Below, in pieces: positions 39,015 through 48,397 of a DNA stretch of 64,000 bases. Below the pieces are notes generated by a model. The model saw only the letters and a list, made by a program, of their open reading frames with translations, ran no database searches and was not told the origin of the DNA. The first letter of the stretch is position 1. Each line of letters starts with the position of its first letter. Source of the DNA: Erwinia billingiae Eb661 (lineage in GTDB: Bacteria; Pseudomonadota; Gammaproteobacteria; Enterobacterales; Enterobacteriaceae); the NCBI RefSeq assembly GCF_000196615.1, contig NC_014306.1, forward strand, positions 1,488,001 to 1,552,000, in the 5' to 3' direction. Both the position numbers and the translations under genes were made by a program.

Positions 39015-40109
39015 ATGATCGGTTCCCTCTCCAAACGCCTATCTCTGCTGGCACTGATGGTGCTGGCAGGGTGTAGCAGCCAGCCTAAAAAGTCCCTCCC
39101 CGAGCAGCGTCCGGTGGACGTCAAGGCGCAAATTTCCCGCCTGTTACCGGCCAGGGTGAGCGATCGTCAGGGCTGGAGCAACGATATCTTCGCCGCTTTT
39201 AATGGCCAGGGGCTTGAGCCGTCGGTCAGCAATCTCTGTTCGGTGATTGCGGTCACCGATCAGGAATCCACCTTTAATGCCGATGCCAATGTGCCTGGGC
39301 TGCCGAAAATTGCCTGGGGCGAAATCGATCGCCGCGCTGGCAAGCTGCATATCCCGTCGTTCGTGGTGCGTACCGCGCTGATGATCAAATCGCCTAATGG
39401 CAAAAGCTACACCGATCGCCTGGACAACGTGCGCAGCGAAAAAGAGCTGAGCGCCATTTTCGATGACTTTATCGATATGGTGCCGATGGGGCAGACGCTG
39501 TTTGGCAATCTGAACCCGATCCATACCGGCGGCCCGATGCAGGTCAGCATTGAGTTTGCCGAAGCCCATGCCAAAGGCTATCCGTATCCGGTTGATGGCT
39601 CGATCCGCCGCGAAGTGTTCAGCCGACGTGGCGGCGTGTGGTTTGGCACCATGCACCTGCTGGGCTATCCGGCGGATTACACTCGCCAGATCTACCGTTT
39701 TGCTGACTTCAATGCCGGATGGTATGCCAGCCGCAACGCCGCCTTCCAGGCCGCCGTTTCGCGGTTAAGCGGCATTAAACTGGCGCTGGACGGTGATTTG
39801 ATTCAGTACGGTTCAGATGCGGCGGGATCGACGGAGCTGGCGGTCAGGACGCTGAGCACGCGTCTGGATATGAGCAACCGCAGCATCCGCAGCGCGCTGG
39901 AGAAGGGCGACAGCGAAGACTTTGTTAAAACCGATTTGTGGAAGCAGGTGTTTGCGATGGCGGATAAAAATGCTGGCAGACCTCAACCGCGTGAGATGCT
40001 GCCAGGCATTAAGCTGGAAAGCCCAAAAATCACCCGCAATCTGACCACCGCCTGGTTTGCCCAGCGCGTCGACGGTCGTTACCAGAGTTGCCTGGCGCGC
40101 GGGAAGTAA
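39015..40109 (+). CDS. DUF1615 family lipoprotein
   Basis: The 364-residue protein has a lipoprotein signal (LSLLALMVLAGCSS), with lipid attachment at Cys20. The rest matches the DUF1615 family, with conserved blocks DQESTFNADANVPGLPKIAW and NLNPIHTGGPMQV. The first block recalls the E-S of lytic transglycosylase folds, but an activity is not established. It is a single gene after moaE, about 86 bases away, and is absent at this locus in E. coli. Confidence 0.85.
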   Translation: MIGSLSKRLSLLALMVLAGCSSQPKKSLPEQRPVDVKAQISRLLPARVSDRQGWSNDIFAAFNGQGLEPSVSNLCSVIAVTDQESTFNADANVPGLPKIAWGEIDRRAGKLHIPSFVVRTALMIKSPNGKSYTDRLDNVRSEKELSAIFDDFIDMVPMGQTLFGNLNPIHTGGPMQVSIEFAEAHAKGYPYPVDGSIRREVFSRRGGVWFGTMHLLGYPADYTRQIYRFADFNAGWYASRNAAFQAAVSRLSGIKLALDGDLIQYGSDAAGSTELAVRTLSTRLDMSNRSIRSALEKGDSEDFVKTDLWKQVFAMADKNAGRPQPREMLPGIKLESPKITRNLTTAWFAQRVDGRYQSCLARGK

Positions 40110-40117
40110 CCGATGCC

Positions 40118-42064
40118 TTAAGCGGCATCCAGCCGGAAAATCTGCACGGTTTGCGCCAGCTGCTTCGCCTGATCCTCCAGCGAAGCGGCGGCAGCAGACA
40201 TCTGCTGAACCAGCGCCGAGTTCTGCTGAGTGGCGCCATCCATCTGATTGACCGCCACCGTCACCTGACCAATCCCCTGCGACTGCTCGTCGGACGCATG
40301 CACAATCTCGCCAATAATGGTTTTCACCGAGTTCACCGCGGTGGTCATCTCCTGCATGGTCTTGCCTGCATCCTGCACCAGCGACACCCCTTGATTAACG
40401 CGTAAGGTGGATTCGCCAATCAGCGCGGAAATGTCTTTAACCGCGTTGGCACTGCGCTGCGCCAGGCTGCGAACTTCTGCCGCCACCACCGCAAATCCGC
40501 GACCCTGTTCGCCTGCGCGCGCCGCTTCTACCGCCGCGTTCAGCGCCAGAATATTGGTCTGGAAGGCAATGCCGTTGATGATGCTGGTGATCGCGCCAAT
40601 CTTGCGGGAACTCTCGTCAATCTGCTGCATGATCTGCACCACTTGCTGCACCAGCGACTCGCCGCGTTGCGCGATATCGGTGGCGTTTTCGGTTAACGAG
40701 GTGGCCTGATGGGCGTTATCGGCATTGTGCTTCACCGTGGCGGTTAACTGCTCCATGCTGGCCGCCGTCTCTTCCAGCGCTGCCGCCTGTTGTTCAGTGC
40801 GTGAGGCCAAATCCAGATTGCCGGAAGCAATCTCTTCGGCACCCTGACGGACCGAATCACTGGCGGAGATTATCTCGCCGACCATGGTTCTCAACTGCTG
40901 CTGCATGGTCTGCATGGCAAAGAAAATGCTCTGGCGGTCACGATCGCCCACCGGGATGTCGGCAGTCAGATTGCCTTCGGAGACGCCCAGCGCAATCGCT
41001 GCGGCCTGTGAAGGTTCGCCGCCGATCGGTTTAGAAATCTTACGGCTGAACAGCAGACCCAGCACCGAGCACACGATGACAATGCTGAGAATCATCATAA
41101 TCAGCGCGTTCATTAGCTGACGGTTGGCTTCAGCCATCACCGCGCTGACCGGAGTGACGATGCCCAGATACCACGGGAACTGGCTGTTGCCGACGGTGAC
41201 CGGTCGCCAGGTTTCCAGCACCTTTTCGCCCAGCGAGTCGTCAAAATGCTCCACAACCTGCTGGGTAAATTTGTCGGTTTCCCCTTTATAAGGCTTGCCG
41301 GACATGGCTTTATCCGGGCTGGAGACCACCAGTCCCTTGTTGGACAGCAGCAGAGCGTAACCCACGCCTTCCCAAGGCTTGATGGCCCCGACGGTTTTCT
41401 GCAGCGACGCCAGCGAAATATCGGAGGTGATCACCGCTTTCAGCTTGTTATCGTCCATCACCACCGCCGCGACCGAAGTCAGCAGGGTCGGCACGCCGTT
41501 ATAGGCGTAGCTGTAAGGCTCAATCAACATATCCTGCTGCAGTTTCTGTGGGACCAGATAGTAGTCGCCCTGGCCGGGCTTGAAGATTGAGTCGAGGTTA
41601 TGCAGGGCAAAATTGCCGCTGCTGTCGCGATCGACAAAGCGAGCAAAACGGCCCTCAGGCGCCGCGTCAGGCTGCTGCGCGAATTCGGCATCGCGGCCAT
41701 CAAAGGCGTTCTCTTCGAAAATCACCGACATCGACAGATAGTCAGGGTTTTGTTTCAGGGAGTACTTCATCAGCTCTTCGCCGATCTTACGGTCGGTGAT
41801 CCCGGCCGGGGGCAGGGCAATCAAACTCTGACCAAGATTGCGTGCGACCGTGCGGGCATAATCCAGGTCCTTCTGTACGCTTAACGCCTTGCTCTCGGCA
41901 ATCTGGCCGAGATAATTCTCTGCCAGCTTGCGCTGCTGCTGGCTGGACTCCCAGCTGAGAAAACCAATGGTGATAGTGAAGCCCAGCGTGATGGTCAGGG
42001 CTCCGGTCAGGAGCATAAGCGTGCGCGTGCTCATTTTCCGCTTAGGTGACGGCGTGGTCTGCAT
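40118..42064 (-). CDS. Methyl-accepting chemotaxis protein with Cache sensor
   Basis: The 648-residue chemoreceptor has membrane span 1 (residues 16-37), a periplasmic dCache-type domain to about 305, span 2 ([20 protein letters not shown]), HAMP, and the signalling hairpin [20 protein letters not shown]. It ends in [11 protein letters not shown], without the NWETF pentapeptide that tethers CheR/CheB in Tsr and Tar. The start at 42064 ([11 protein letters not shown]) is preferred over an upstream extension, because the extension runs into a sigma-28 promoter. The ligand is unknown; dCache receptors often sense amino or organic acids. Confidence 0.9.
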   Translation of the reverse strand: MQTTPSPKRKMSTRTLMLLTGALTITLGFTITIGFLSWESSQQQRKLAENYLGQIAESKALSVQKDLDYARTVARNLGQSLIALPPAGITDRKIGEELMKYSLKQNPDYLSMSVIFEENAFDGRDAEFAQQPDAAPEGRFARFVDRDSSGNFALHNLDSIFKPGQGDYYLVPQKLQQDMLIEPYSYAYNGVPTLLTSVAAVVMDDNKLKAVITSDISLASLQKTVGAIKPWEGVGYALLLSNKGLVVSSPDKAMSGKPYKGETDKFTQQVVEHFDDSLGEKVLETWRPVTVGNSQFPWYLGIVTPVSAVMAEANRQLMNALIMMILSIVIVCSVLGLLFSRKISKPIGGEPSQAAAIALGVSEGNLTADIPVGDRDRQSIFFAMQTMQQQLRTMVGEIISASDSVRQGAEEIASGNLDLASRTEQQAAALEETAASMEQLTATVKHNADNAHQATSLTENATDIAQRGESLVQQVVQIMQQIDESSRKIGAITSIINGIAFQTNILALNAAVEAARAGEQGRGFAVVAAEVRSLAQRSANAVKDISALIGESTLRVNQGVSLVQDAGKTMQEMTTAVNSVKTIIGEIVHASDEQSQGIGQVTVAVNQMDGATQQNSALVQQMSAAAASLEDQAKQLAQTVQIFRLDAA

Positions 42065-42131
42065 TCTGGCTTCCCCGATGTAAGAGATGACGCGTATTAA
42101 CTTCCTGTTAGCTGTTCTCCATCTGTTCACT

Positions 42132-42158
42132 CTATCGGCAAAATATGGACAATCTTTA
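42132..42158 (-). promoter_or_regulatory. Sigma-28 (FliA) flagellar promoter of the chemoreceptor gene
   Basis: On the minus strand TAAA-N15-GCCGATAG matches the FliA consensus TAAA-N15-GCCGATAA at all but the last base. It lies 68 bases before the chemoreceptor start, so the gene belongs to the late flagellar class. Confidence 0.85.
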
Positions 42159-42337
42159 TGCGGGTGAGAGCGGTTTCCGCCGATAACGTCCATGCCGGAT
42201 AAACGCTTACGTAAAAAGCCCGGGGCAGGACTGGCTTATCTTCCCCTGAGTGTGCCAGACTTAACCACGACCGGGGCGGGGCGCGTTGCGCCCTTACCCT
42301 GTGTTCACATCGTTAATTTAAGCATCAGGAGAGCATC

Positions 42338-43048
42338 ATGGATCGATATCCACGTTCCGACAGTTCTATGGTTTCGCAGGCCAACACCGGCCTGCAGACC
42401 TATATGGCACAGGTGTATGGCTGGATGACCTGCGGTCTGTTGCTGACCGCGTTTGTTTCGTGGTTTGCCGCCAACACGCCTGCGGTGATGGAGATGGTTT
42501 TCGCTAACCGTATCACCTTCTATGGCCTGATTATTGTGCAGCTCGGTCTGGTGTTCGTGCTGTCCGGTATGGTGCATAAGCTGAGCGGGGCGGTCGCCAC
42601 CGGCCTGTTTATGCTGTACTCCGCGCTGACCGGTTTAACCATGGCGAGCATTTTCCTCGTCTACACCTACTCCTCCATCGCCGGGACCTTCCTGGTGGCG
42701 GGCGGCATGTTTGGTGTGATGAGCTTCTGGGGTTACACCACCAAGCGCGACCTGAGCGGCATGGGCAGCATGCTGTTTATGGCGCTGATCGGGATCGTGC
42801 TGGCGTCCGTGGTGAACATCTGGCTGAAAAGCACCGCGCTGATGTGGGCCGTGACCTATATCGGCGTGCTGGTGTTTGTCGGGCTGACGGCGTATGACAC
42901 GCAGAAACTGAAAAATATCGGTGAGGGGATCAATGTTGAAGACAAAGAGAACCTGCGTCGTTATTCCATTATGGGCGCATTAACGCTGTATCTGGACTTT
43001 ATTAACCTGTTCCTGATGCTGCTGCGTATTTTCGGTAACCGCCGCTAA
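42338..43048 (+). CDS. ybhL: Bax1-inhibitor family membrane protein YbhL
   Basis: The 236-residue protein has seven membrane spans and the BI-1 family signature with acidic residues near the end (AYDTQKLKNIG, LTLYLDFINLFLMLLRIFG). It matches E. coli YbhL along its length. Homologues such as BsYetJ are pH-sensitive calcium leak channels; a role in E. coli is not settled. A terminator follows. Confidence 0.95.
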   Translation: MDRYPRSDSSMVSQANTGLQTYMAQVYGWMTCGLLLTAFVSWFAANTPAVMEMVFANRITFYGLIIVQLGLVFVLSGMVHKLSGAVATGLFMLYSALTGLTMASIFLVYTYSSIAGTFLVAGGMFGVMSFWGYTTKRDLSGMGSMLFMALIGIVLASVVNIWLKSTALMWAVTYIGVLVFVGLTAYDTQKLKNIGEGINVEDKENLRRYSIMGALTLYLDFINLFLMLLRIFGNRR

Positions 43049-43051
43049 GAA

Positions 43052-43082
43052 AGAGGGGGCGATTTCCGTCGCCCCCTTTGTT
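43052..43082. terminator. Terminator between ybhL and ybhN
   Basis: GAGGGGGCGA-TTTCCG-TCGCCCCCTTTGTTTT is the hairpin, with a short T-run. It lies between convergent genes. Confidence 0.88.
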
Positions 43083-44051
43083 TTACGCCTGTTTCTCTCT
43101 CTCCCGCTCGTTCATCGCCCGCAATGACTTCGCCCGACTCTCCAGCCAGAGATAGAGCACAAGCGCCAGCAGCAGCGGGGCAATAAAGTAAATCACGCGA
43201 TACGCCAGCAGCGCGGCAATGATCGAACCGTGCGACAGATGCTCGCCGCCCAGCAACGCCAGGAACACCGCTTCCAGCACGCCAATCCCCGCCGGAATAT
43301 GGATAATCACGCCCGCAATACTGCTGATCAGCAACACGCCCAGCACCTGCGGATAGTCGACCTTCTGCGCCAGCAGTAGCCAGATAATCGCGCCCATCAC
43401 CAGCCAGTTGGCGCTGGATACCGCAAACTGCAACATCGCCATGCGGAAAGAGGGCAGCGCCAGCTTGTGGCCCTTGACGGTCCAGCGGCGGCGTTTAGAG
43501 AAGGCACACAGCGCCAGATAGACCACCACAAACACCAGCAGCGCCGCACCGATGGTTCTCAGCGTGCCTTCGCCAATAAACCAGCCTGACGGGATCGGCA
43601 CCCAGCCGGAGGTGAACACCACGCCGGCCACCAGCACGTAACCCAACCAGTTAGTGGCAATACTGAGCGAGAAAATACGGGTGATGGTGCTGCCATCCAG
43701 CCCTAACCGGGAATAGAGCCGGTAGCGCATCGCCACGCCGCCAACCCAGGTGCTGAGCGTCAGGTTAAAGGCATAACAAATAAACGACACCAGCATCACC
43801 TGGCGTTTTTGCAGCTTGTGACCGCAATAGGCCTGGCCAATCAGATCGTACACGCCATAGGTGAGGTAGCTGACCACCACCAGCGCGACAGAGGCGAAGA
43901 TAGCGAAGCGGTTATAGTTGCTGATCACCTCAACCACGTCGTGCCAGTTGACCTTGCGCGCATAAATAACCAGCAGCACGATAACGGCGATAAAGAACAG
44001 CCAGGTGAGAATTTTCTTCACCCACTTCCAGCGGGAATGCGCAGCAGACAT
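43083..44051 (-). CDS. ybhN: Lysylphosphatidylglycerol synthase-like membrane protein YbhN
   Basis: The 322-residue protein has about eight membrane spans and belongs to the UPF0104 family, related to the flippase half of MprF. Motifs seen are TWVGGVAMRYRLYSRLGLDG and HIPAGIGVLEAVFLALLG. It is the last gene of ybhP-clsB-ybhN, with a 1-base overlap to clsB, which suggests a role linked to cardiolipin. Function is unproven. Confidence 0.93.
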   Translation of the reverse strand: MSAAHSRWKWVKKILTWLFFIAVIVLLVIYARKVNWHDVVEVISNYNRFAIFASVALVVVSYLTYGVYDLIGQAYCGHKLQKRQVMLVSFICYAFNLTLSTWVGGVAMRYRLYSRLGLDGSTITRIFSLSIATNWLGYVLVAGVVFTSGWVPIPSGWFIGEGTLRTIGAALLVFVVVYLALCAFSKRRRWTVKGHKLALPSFRMAMLQFAVSSANWLVMGAIIWLLLAQKVDYPQVLGVLLISSIAGVIIHIPAGIGVLEAVFLALLGGEHLSHGSIIAALLAYRVIYFIAPLLLALVLYLWLESRAKSLRAMNEREREKQA

Positions 44052-45295
44052 CAGGGTTTTACTCGCTCATTGTCGGATTCAACACGGTCCTGGGTTTCCA
44101 GCTCTGGCTGCACCGGCGGCGCAATCTGCGCCAGTTTCGGCGTATGCGCAGGTAGCCAGCCAGCAATGGCCGGGAAATGACGCAGGAAATGGAACACCAC
44201 GATGCTTTTTGCCAGCTGGCGCCAGTTCTGTTTGGGTAACTGGCTCTCCTCCACCCGCTGGCAATCTTCTGTCAGCAGGCGGTTGAGATTGCCACGCATC
44301 ACTTCGTTAAAGGTGCGGTCGTGGATCATCAGGTTAGCCTCAAGGTTTAACGACAGGCTCAGCGGATCGAGATTGCTGGAACCCACCGTCGACCAGTGGT
44401 TATCCTGTACGGCAATTTTGGCATGCAGCGGACGGCGGATATATTCATACACTTCCACGCCGCCGCCCACCAGGTAGTTATAGAGCAGCTCGGCGCCCAC
44501 CTTAACAATCGGCATATCCGGTTCGCCCTGTACAATCAGCTTCACCGACACGCCGCGCTGTGCGGCACTGCGCATCTCCCGCAGCAGCTTATAGCCGGGG
44601 AAGAAGTAGGCGTTGGCGATGATCACTTCCTGCTTTGCGCTACGCAGCATGTCGATATAGTGCTGCTCAATATCGTCGCGGTGCTGATCATTGTCTCGCC
44701 AGACAAAGAGGATCTGCGCATCACCAGGCGTCACATTTTTCGCCGGGCGATGGGAGCGGGCGCCCCACCAGCGGCGAGTCACCTGTTCGCTGTTGATGGC
44801 CTGCTGCACATACAGCGTGATGTCATCGACGATTGGGCCTTTCACTTCCACCGCATAATCCTGCTTAGCTTCTGCGCCATAGCTGGAATTGTGCTCAGCG
44901 GAGAAGTTGATGCCGCCGACAAAGGCAATCTCCCCGTCGCAGACCACAATTTTACGGTGCAGGCGACGAAAGATATTGGTACGCATACCAAAAATCAGCG
45001 GGCGCGGATCGTAATAAAGGAAACGTACACCGGCCGCCGTCAGGCTTTGGGTAAATTCGGTTGAGAGATCGTTGGAGCCGTAGCCATCCACCATCATCTC
45101 CACTTTGACGCCGCGGTTTGCCGCGTCCAGCAGCACCTCATGGAGCGCATTTCCCACCTCGTCCTCAAACAGGATAAAGGTTTCCAGCAGCACGGTTTCC
45201 TTCGCCCGCCGAATGGCTTCAAAGACCCGCGGAAAATACTGTTCGCCATTTTCCAGCAGGCGCAGGCGGTTACCGTCACGCCATTCCATTTTCAT
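44051..45295 (-). CDS. clsB: Cardiolipin synthase B (ClsB, YbhO)
   Basis: The 414-residue phospholipase D-type enzyme has two HKD motifs, [19 protein letters not shown] and [20 protein letters not shown]. Unlike ClsA it lacks N-terminal membrane spans. E. coli ClsB makes cardiolipin and can also form phosphatidylglycerol. It overlaps ybhP by 4 bases and ybhN by 1. Confidence 0.96.
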   Translation of the reverse strand: MKMEWRDGNRLRLLENGEQYFPRVFEAIRRAKETVLLETFILFEDEVGNALHEVLLDAANRGVKVEMMVDGYGSNDLSTEFTQSLTAAGVRFLYYDPRPLIFGMRTNIFRRLHRKIVVCDGEIAFVGGINFSAEHNSSYGAEAKQDYAVEVKGPIVDDITLYVQQAINSEQVTRRWWGARSHRPAKNVTPGDAQILFVWRDNDQHRDDIEQHYIDMLRSAKQEVIIANAYFFPGYKLLREMRSAAQRGVSVKLIVQGEPDMPIVKVGAELLYNYLVGGGVEVYEYIRRPLHAKIAVQDNHWSTVGSSNLDPLSLSLNLEANLMIHDRTFNEVMRGNLNRLLTEDCQRVEESQLPKQNWRQLAKSIVVFHFLRHFPAIAGWLPAHTPKLAQIAPPVQPELETQDRVESDNERVKP

Positions 45296-46053
45296 AGGTG
45301 GATCTCCACAGCCAGCGGGGCATGATCGGACAGATGGGACCAGGGCCGCAGCGGGATAGTCTGCGGGTGGCTGATCCCGGCATTACGGACATAGATCCGG
45401 TCAAGGCGCAGCAGCGGGAAGCGGGCAGGGAAGGTGCGGGCCGGACGGCCAAACTTGCGGCTGAACACTTCTTCCAGCGCCGCCCCTTTTTTCAGCACCG
45501 CGTTAGCTTTTTGCTGCCAGTCGTTGAAATCGCCCGCGACCACCACCGGCGCATCGGCCGGCAGGCTGTTGACCAGTTCGCACAGCAGTTTCAGCTGCGC
45601 ATGGCGGTGGGCATCCTTCAGACCCAGGTGCACGCAGATGGCATGCAGCGGCTGCTCGTGGCTGGGAATGGCAACCTGGCAATGCAGCAGCCCGCGTTTT
45701 TCGGTGCCTTCCACCGAAATATCGCGGTTTTCAAACTTCAGGATCGGGTAGCGGGACAGGATGGCGTTACCATGATGTCCTTCGGGATAAACCGCATTGC
45801 GGCCATAGGCATAGTCGTTCCACATGGTGTCGGCCAAAAATTCGTAATGAGGTGTGTCTGGCCAGTTCTCAACCTTCAATTGGTTGATGGCAGGCGCTCC
45901 CATTACCTCTTGTAAGAAGACAATATCCGCCGCGGTTGCACGTACTGCATCACGCAGTTCAGGCAGGATAAAGCGGCGATTAAAAGCGGCAAAACCTTTG
46001 TGTGTATTGATCGTCAGGACTTTTAATGAAAATCCTTGAGCATTTTGTGCCAT
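45292..46053 (-). CDS. ybhP: Endonuclease/exonuclease/phosphatase family protein YbhP
   Basis: The 253-residue protein has the EEP fold: INTHKG, FLQEVMG (metal-binding Glu), VVAGDFNDW and SDHAPL at the end. The start at 46053 ([13 protein letters not shown]) gives the E. coli length; the upstream extension has no homology. It is the first gene of ybhP-clsB-ybhN. The substrate may be a phospholipid head group or nucleic acid; neither is shown. Confidence 0.93.
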   Translation of the reverse strand: MAQNAQGFSLKVLTINTHKGFAAFNRRFILPELRDAVRATAADIVFLQEVMGAPAINQLKVENWPDTPHYEFLADTMWNDYAYGRNAVYPEGHHGNAILSRYPILKFENRDISVEGTEKRGLLHCQVAIPSHEQPLHAICVHLGLKDAHRHAQLKLLCELVNSLPADAPVVVAGDFNDWQQKANAVLKKGAALEEVFSRKFGRPARTFPARFPLLRLDRIYVRNAGISHPQTIPLRPWSHLSDHAPLAVEIHL

Positions 46054-46235
46054 ACTGTGCGCGCTCTCCTTTTCAATGTACGAAAGGTAAAGTGTAGTCT
46101 TTGTCACAAAAGAGTGCCCTGAAACGGCGTTCTTTGCGGCATTATCCGAAAACTACGTTAGTCTGAGGAAATTCGTTATCACTTACTGTGTTAACAAGGC
46201 TGGGCGACCTCTGTTGGGTCTGCCAGGAGAAGAAA

Positions 46236-46625
46236 ATGAAATGGTCTAACCGTATTCAGATTGTCACCGGACAAACCTGTGTACATATCGCGCTCCACCT
46301 TCTGCTGATTGCAGGGTTGGTGTGGGGTTGGAAGCACCAGGCATTGCTGCAGGTCAGCACGGTATTTCTGGCGATGTATGCCAGCGTGTTTACCGCCATG
46401 TTGTTGACTCAGCGACTGCCACGTCTGCGCCGGGTGGGCGACTTCTTAGAAGACGTCACCACCACCTACTATTTTGGCGCAGCGATGTTGGTGCTTTATA
46501 TGCTCTCCCGCGTGATCCACAACAACCTGCTGCTGGGTTGTGTTGGTGTGCTAATGCTGACCGGACCCTGTGTGGTCTCTCTGCTGGCTAAAGAGCCTGT
46601 TCGCGCTCGCCAGCGTCACCGCTAA
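46236..46625 (+). CDS. ybhQ: Inner membrane protein YbhQ
   Basis: The 129-residue protein has four hydrophobic spans and the block LEDVTTTYYFGAAMLVLYMLSRV, starting near residue 73, that is also the best-kept part of E. coli YbhQ. The start at 46236 (MKWSNRIQ) has AGGAGAAG upstream. Function unknown. It is divergent from ybhP, as in E. coli. Confidence 0.9.
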   Translation: MKWSNRIQIVTGQTCVHIALHLLLIAGLVWGWKHQALLQVSTVFLAMYASVFTAMLLTQRLPRLRRVGDFLEDVTTTYYFGAAMLVLYMLSRVIHNNLLLGCVGVLMLTGPCVVSLLAKEPVRARQRHR

Positions 46626-46629
46626 GCAC

Positions 46630-46657
46630 AACAGGCCACGAAAGTGGCCTGTTCTTT
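46630..46657 (+). terminator. Terminator after ybhQ
   Basis: AACAGGCCAC-GAAA-GTGGCCTGTT followed by CTTT. A 10-bp perfect stem with a GNRA loop. Confidence 0.9.
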
Positions 46658-46746
46658 ATAAGAAACGCCTTCCTTAGAACAAAACGACCTGAATAAAATC
46701 CTGCCCTGAACTGTTAACCCTGTAATTACTCACGGGGAACATCATC

Positions 46747-47298
46747 ATGCACCAGACTTCCGCTCCTGTTCATTACGACCGGCTTACTATTGCCCTGCAC
46801 TGGCTGACGGCGCTTGACGTCATTTTTCTGTTTGCCAGCTATCAGGTGTGGTCACGACTGGAAAAAGGCACGCCGCTGCGCCATGACCTGCAATCACTGC
46901 ATATCTCTTTTGGCCTGCTGCTGGCGCTGTTGATGGTGGTGCGCATTGTCTGGCGCATCAGCAAAGGCCGCCGCCTGCCGCCGGCCAGCCCTTCCCGCGC
47001 GGCGCATGTCGGCGCGAAATCCGTCCACGGCCTGCTCTATTTATTGCTGATCGCCCAGGTGGTGTTAGGTTTCCTGTTCCGCTGGGCGCAGGGCGAACCG
47101 TTCGCCTTCTTCGGCTTCGGCGATCTGTCCGATCTGGTTTATATCGAAAGTTCATTGCGTAAGCTGTTGGGATCGCTTCATTACTACAACGCCTGGCTGA
47201 TTATTGTGCTGGCCGGCGGCCACGCCGTGGTGGCGCTATTGCACCATTACGCGCTGCGCGACGGCACGTTAAAACGCATGATCCCAAAACTGAAGTAA
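46747..47298 (+). CDS. Cytochrome b561 family protein
   Basis: The 183-residue protein has four membrane spans with histidines placed for two b-type hemes: His18 (ALHWL), His52 (SLHISFG), and late His residues in GGHAVVALLHHY. It resembles CybB/YodB-type di-heme proteins, which pass electrons between quinol and a partner such as superoxide. It opens a four-gene unit with a TPR protein, an ECF sigma factor and an anti-sigma factor (gaps of 31, 24 and -4 bases), not present here in E. coli. Confidence 0.88.
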   Translation: MHQTSAPVHYDRLTIALHWLTALDVIFLFASYQVWSRLEKGTPLRHDLQSLHISFGLLLALLMVVRIVWRISKGRRLPPASPSRAAHVGAKSVHGLLYLLLIAQVVLGFLFRWAQGEPFAFFGFGDLSDLVYIESSLRKLLGSLHYYNAWLIIVLAGGHAVVALLHHYALRDGTLKRMIPKLK

Positions 47299-47329
47299 CC
47301 CTCTGCTGTACTCTACCGGAGTCACAAAA

Positions 47330-47857
47330 ATGAAGAGCAAAATCAGTCGTGTGTTATGTCTGGCCGCCTTATCGGGCGTGCTGGTGAGCGGAATGGTTCA
47401 CGCCATGGGCGATGATGATGACAAGCCGCCAACCTGTCCGAAAGGGCAGATCTACGATAAAAAAGCCAAAAGCTGTGTGGCCGATAAAACCAGTATGATC
47501 AATGATAATGATCGCACCGCCTATGCCTACGCGCTGGCGAAAGCCGGCCGCTATGATGAGGCGCTGCAAACGCTGAATAAGCTGAAAGAACCCAATACCG
47601 CCAAAGCCTGGAATTATCGCGGTTATGCCACCCGCAAGCTGGGACGCACCGACGAAGGGATTGGCTATTATCAGAAATCTATCGCCCTCGATCCGCATTA
47701 CGCCAAAGTCCGGGAATACCTCGGTGAGGCTTATATGGTCAAGCAGCAGCCGGCGATGGCGCGTGAGCAGCTGAATATTATCAAAGGCATCTGTGGCACC
47801 GGTTGCGAAGAGTACCGCGATCTCTCTGCCGCCATCGATGGCCACCCGGAAAGTTAA
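47330..47857 (+). CDS. Exported TPR protein with paired cysteines
   Basis: The 175-residue protein starts with a signal peptide (VLCLAALSGVLVSGMVHA, cleaved near residue 25). A short Asp-rich stretch follows, then a cysteine pair (Cys36 in TCPKGQIYD and Cys49 in KSCVA). Two to three tetratricopeptide repeats occupy about residues 60-150 (AYAYALAKAGRYDEAL, AWNYRGYATRKLGRTDEGI). A second pair is in ICGTGCEEYRDL near residues 155-159. The cysteines suggest disulfides or redox switching in the periplasm. Function unknown; it may feed the sigma/anti-sigma pair downstream. Confidence 0.85.
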   Translation: MKSKISRVLCLAALSGVLVSGMVHAMGDDDDKPPTCPKGQIYDKKAKSCVADKTSMINDNDRTAYAYALAKAGRYDEALQTLNKLKEPNTAKAWNYRGYATRKLGRTDEGIGYYQKSIALDPHYAKVREYLGEAYMVKQQPAMAREQLNIIKGICGTGCEEYRDLSAAIDGHPES

Positions 47858-47881
47858 TCCACGGCAGCCCAAGGAGCACCG

Positions 47882-48397
47882 GTGAATCACCACGATATTC
47901 GCGCTGAACTGCCGCTTTATCTGGCGCGTTTATGGCGTTACGGGCTGGTGCTGTCCCGCAAACGGGATGTGGCCGAAGATCTGGTGCAGGCGACCTGCCT
48001 GCGCGCGCTGGAAAAAAGCAGCCAGTATGTTCCCGGCACCCGCCTGGACCGCTGGCTGTTTACCATTCTGCATTCGGTGTGGATCAATCAGGTTCGGGCC
48101 ACCCATCTGACGCAACAGCAAAATATTGATGACGTGGATGAGCAGGCGTTCCAGCTAAGCGAAGGCGACGCCGATCACCTCTGGGCGCAGCAGGTGCGTG
48201 AACGGATCAACCGCCTGCCGGAAGCCCAGCGCAATGCCGTGTTCCTGGTCTACGTTGAGGGCTTTACCTATCAGGAAGCCGCCGACACGCTGGCGGTGCC
48301 GATTGGCACCATTATGAGCCGACTGGCAAACGCCAGACAGACGCTGGCCAAAGGCGTGGTGGTGGGCGTCAGACGTAACAAAAGGGGGGAAGTATGA
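47882..48397 (+). CDS. ECF-type RNA polymerase sigma factor
   Basis: The 171-residue protein has sigma region 2 (residues 10-75: DVAEDLVQATCLRALEKSS and DRWLFTILHSVWINQVR) and region 4 (about 110-165: INRLPEAQRNAVFLVYVEG, TYQEAADTLAVPIGTIMSRLANAR). Region 3 is missing, as in all ECF factors. It starts with GTG behind AAGGAG. It overlaps the anti-sigma gene by 4 bases. The cognate promoter could not be identified by eye upstream of the unit. Confidence 0.93.
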   Translation: MNHHDIRAELPLYLARLWRYGLVLSRKRDVAEDLVQATCLRALEKSSQYVPGTRLDRWLFTILHSVWINQVRATHLTQQQNIDDVDEQAFQLSEGDADHLWAQQVRERINRLPEAQRNAVFLVYVEGFTYQEAADTLAVPIGTIMSRLANARQTLAKGVVVGVRRNKRGEV

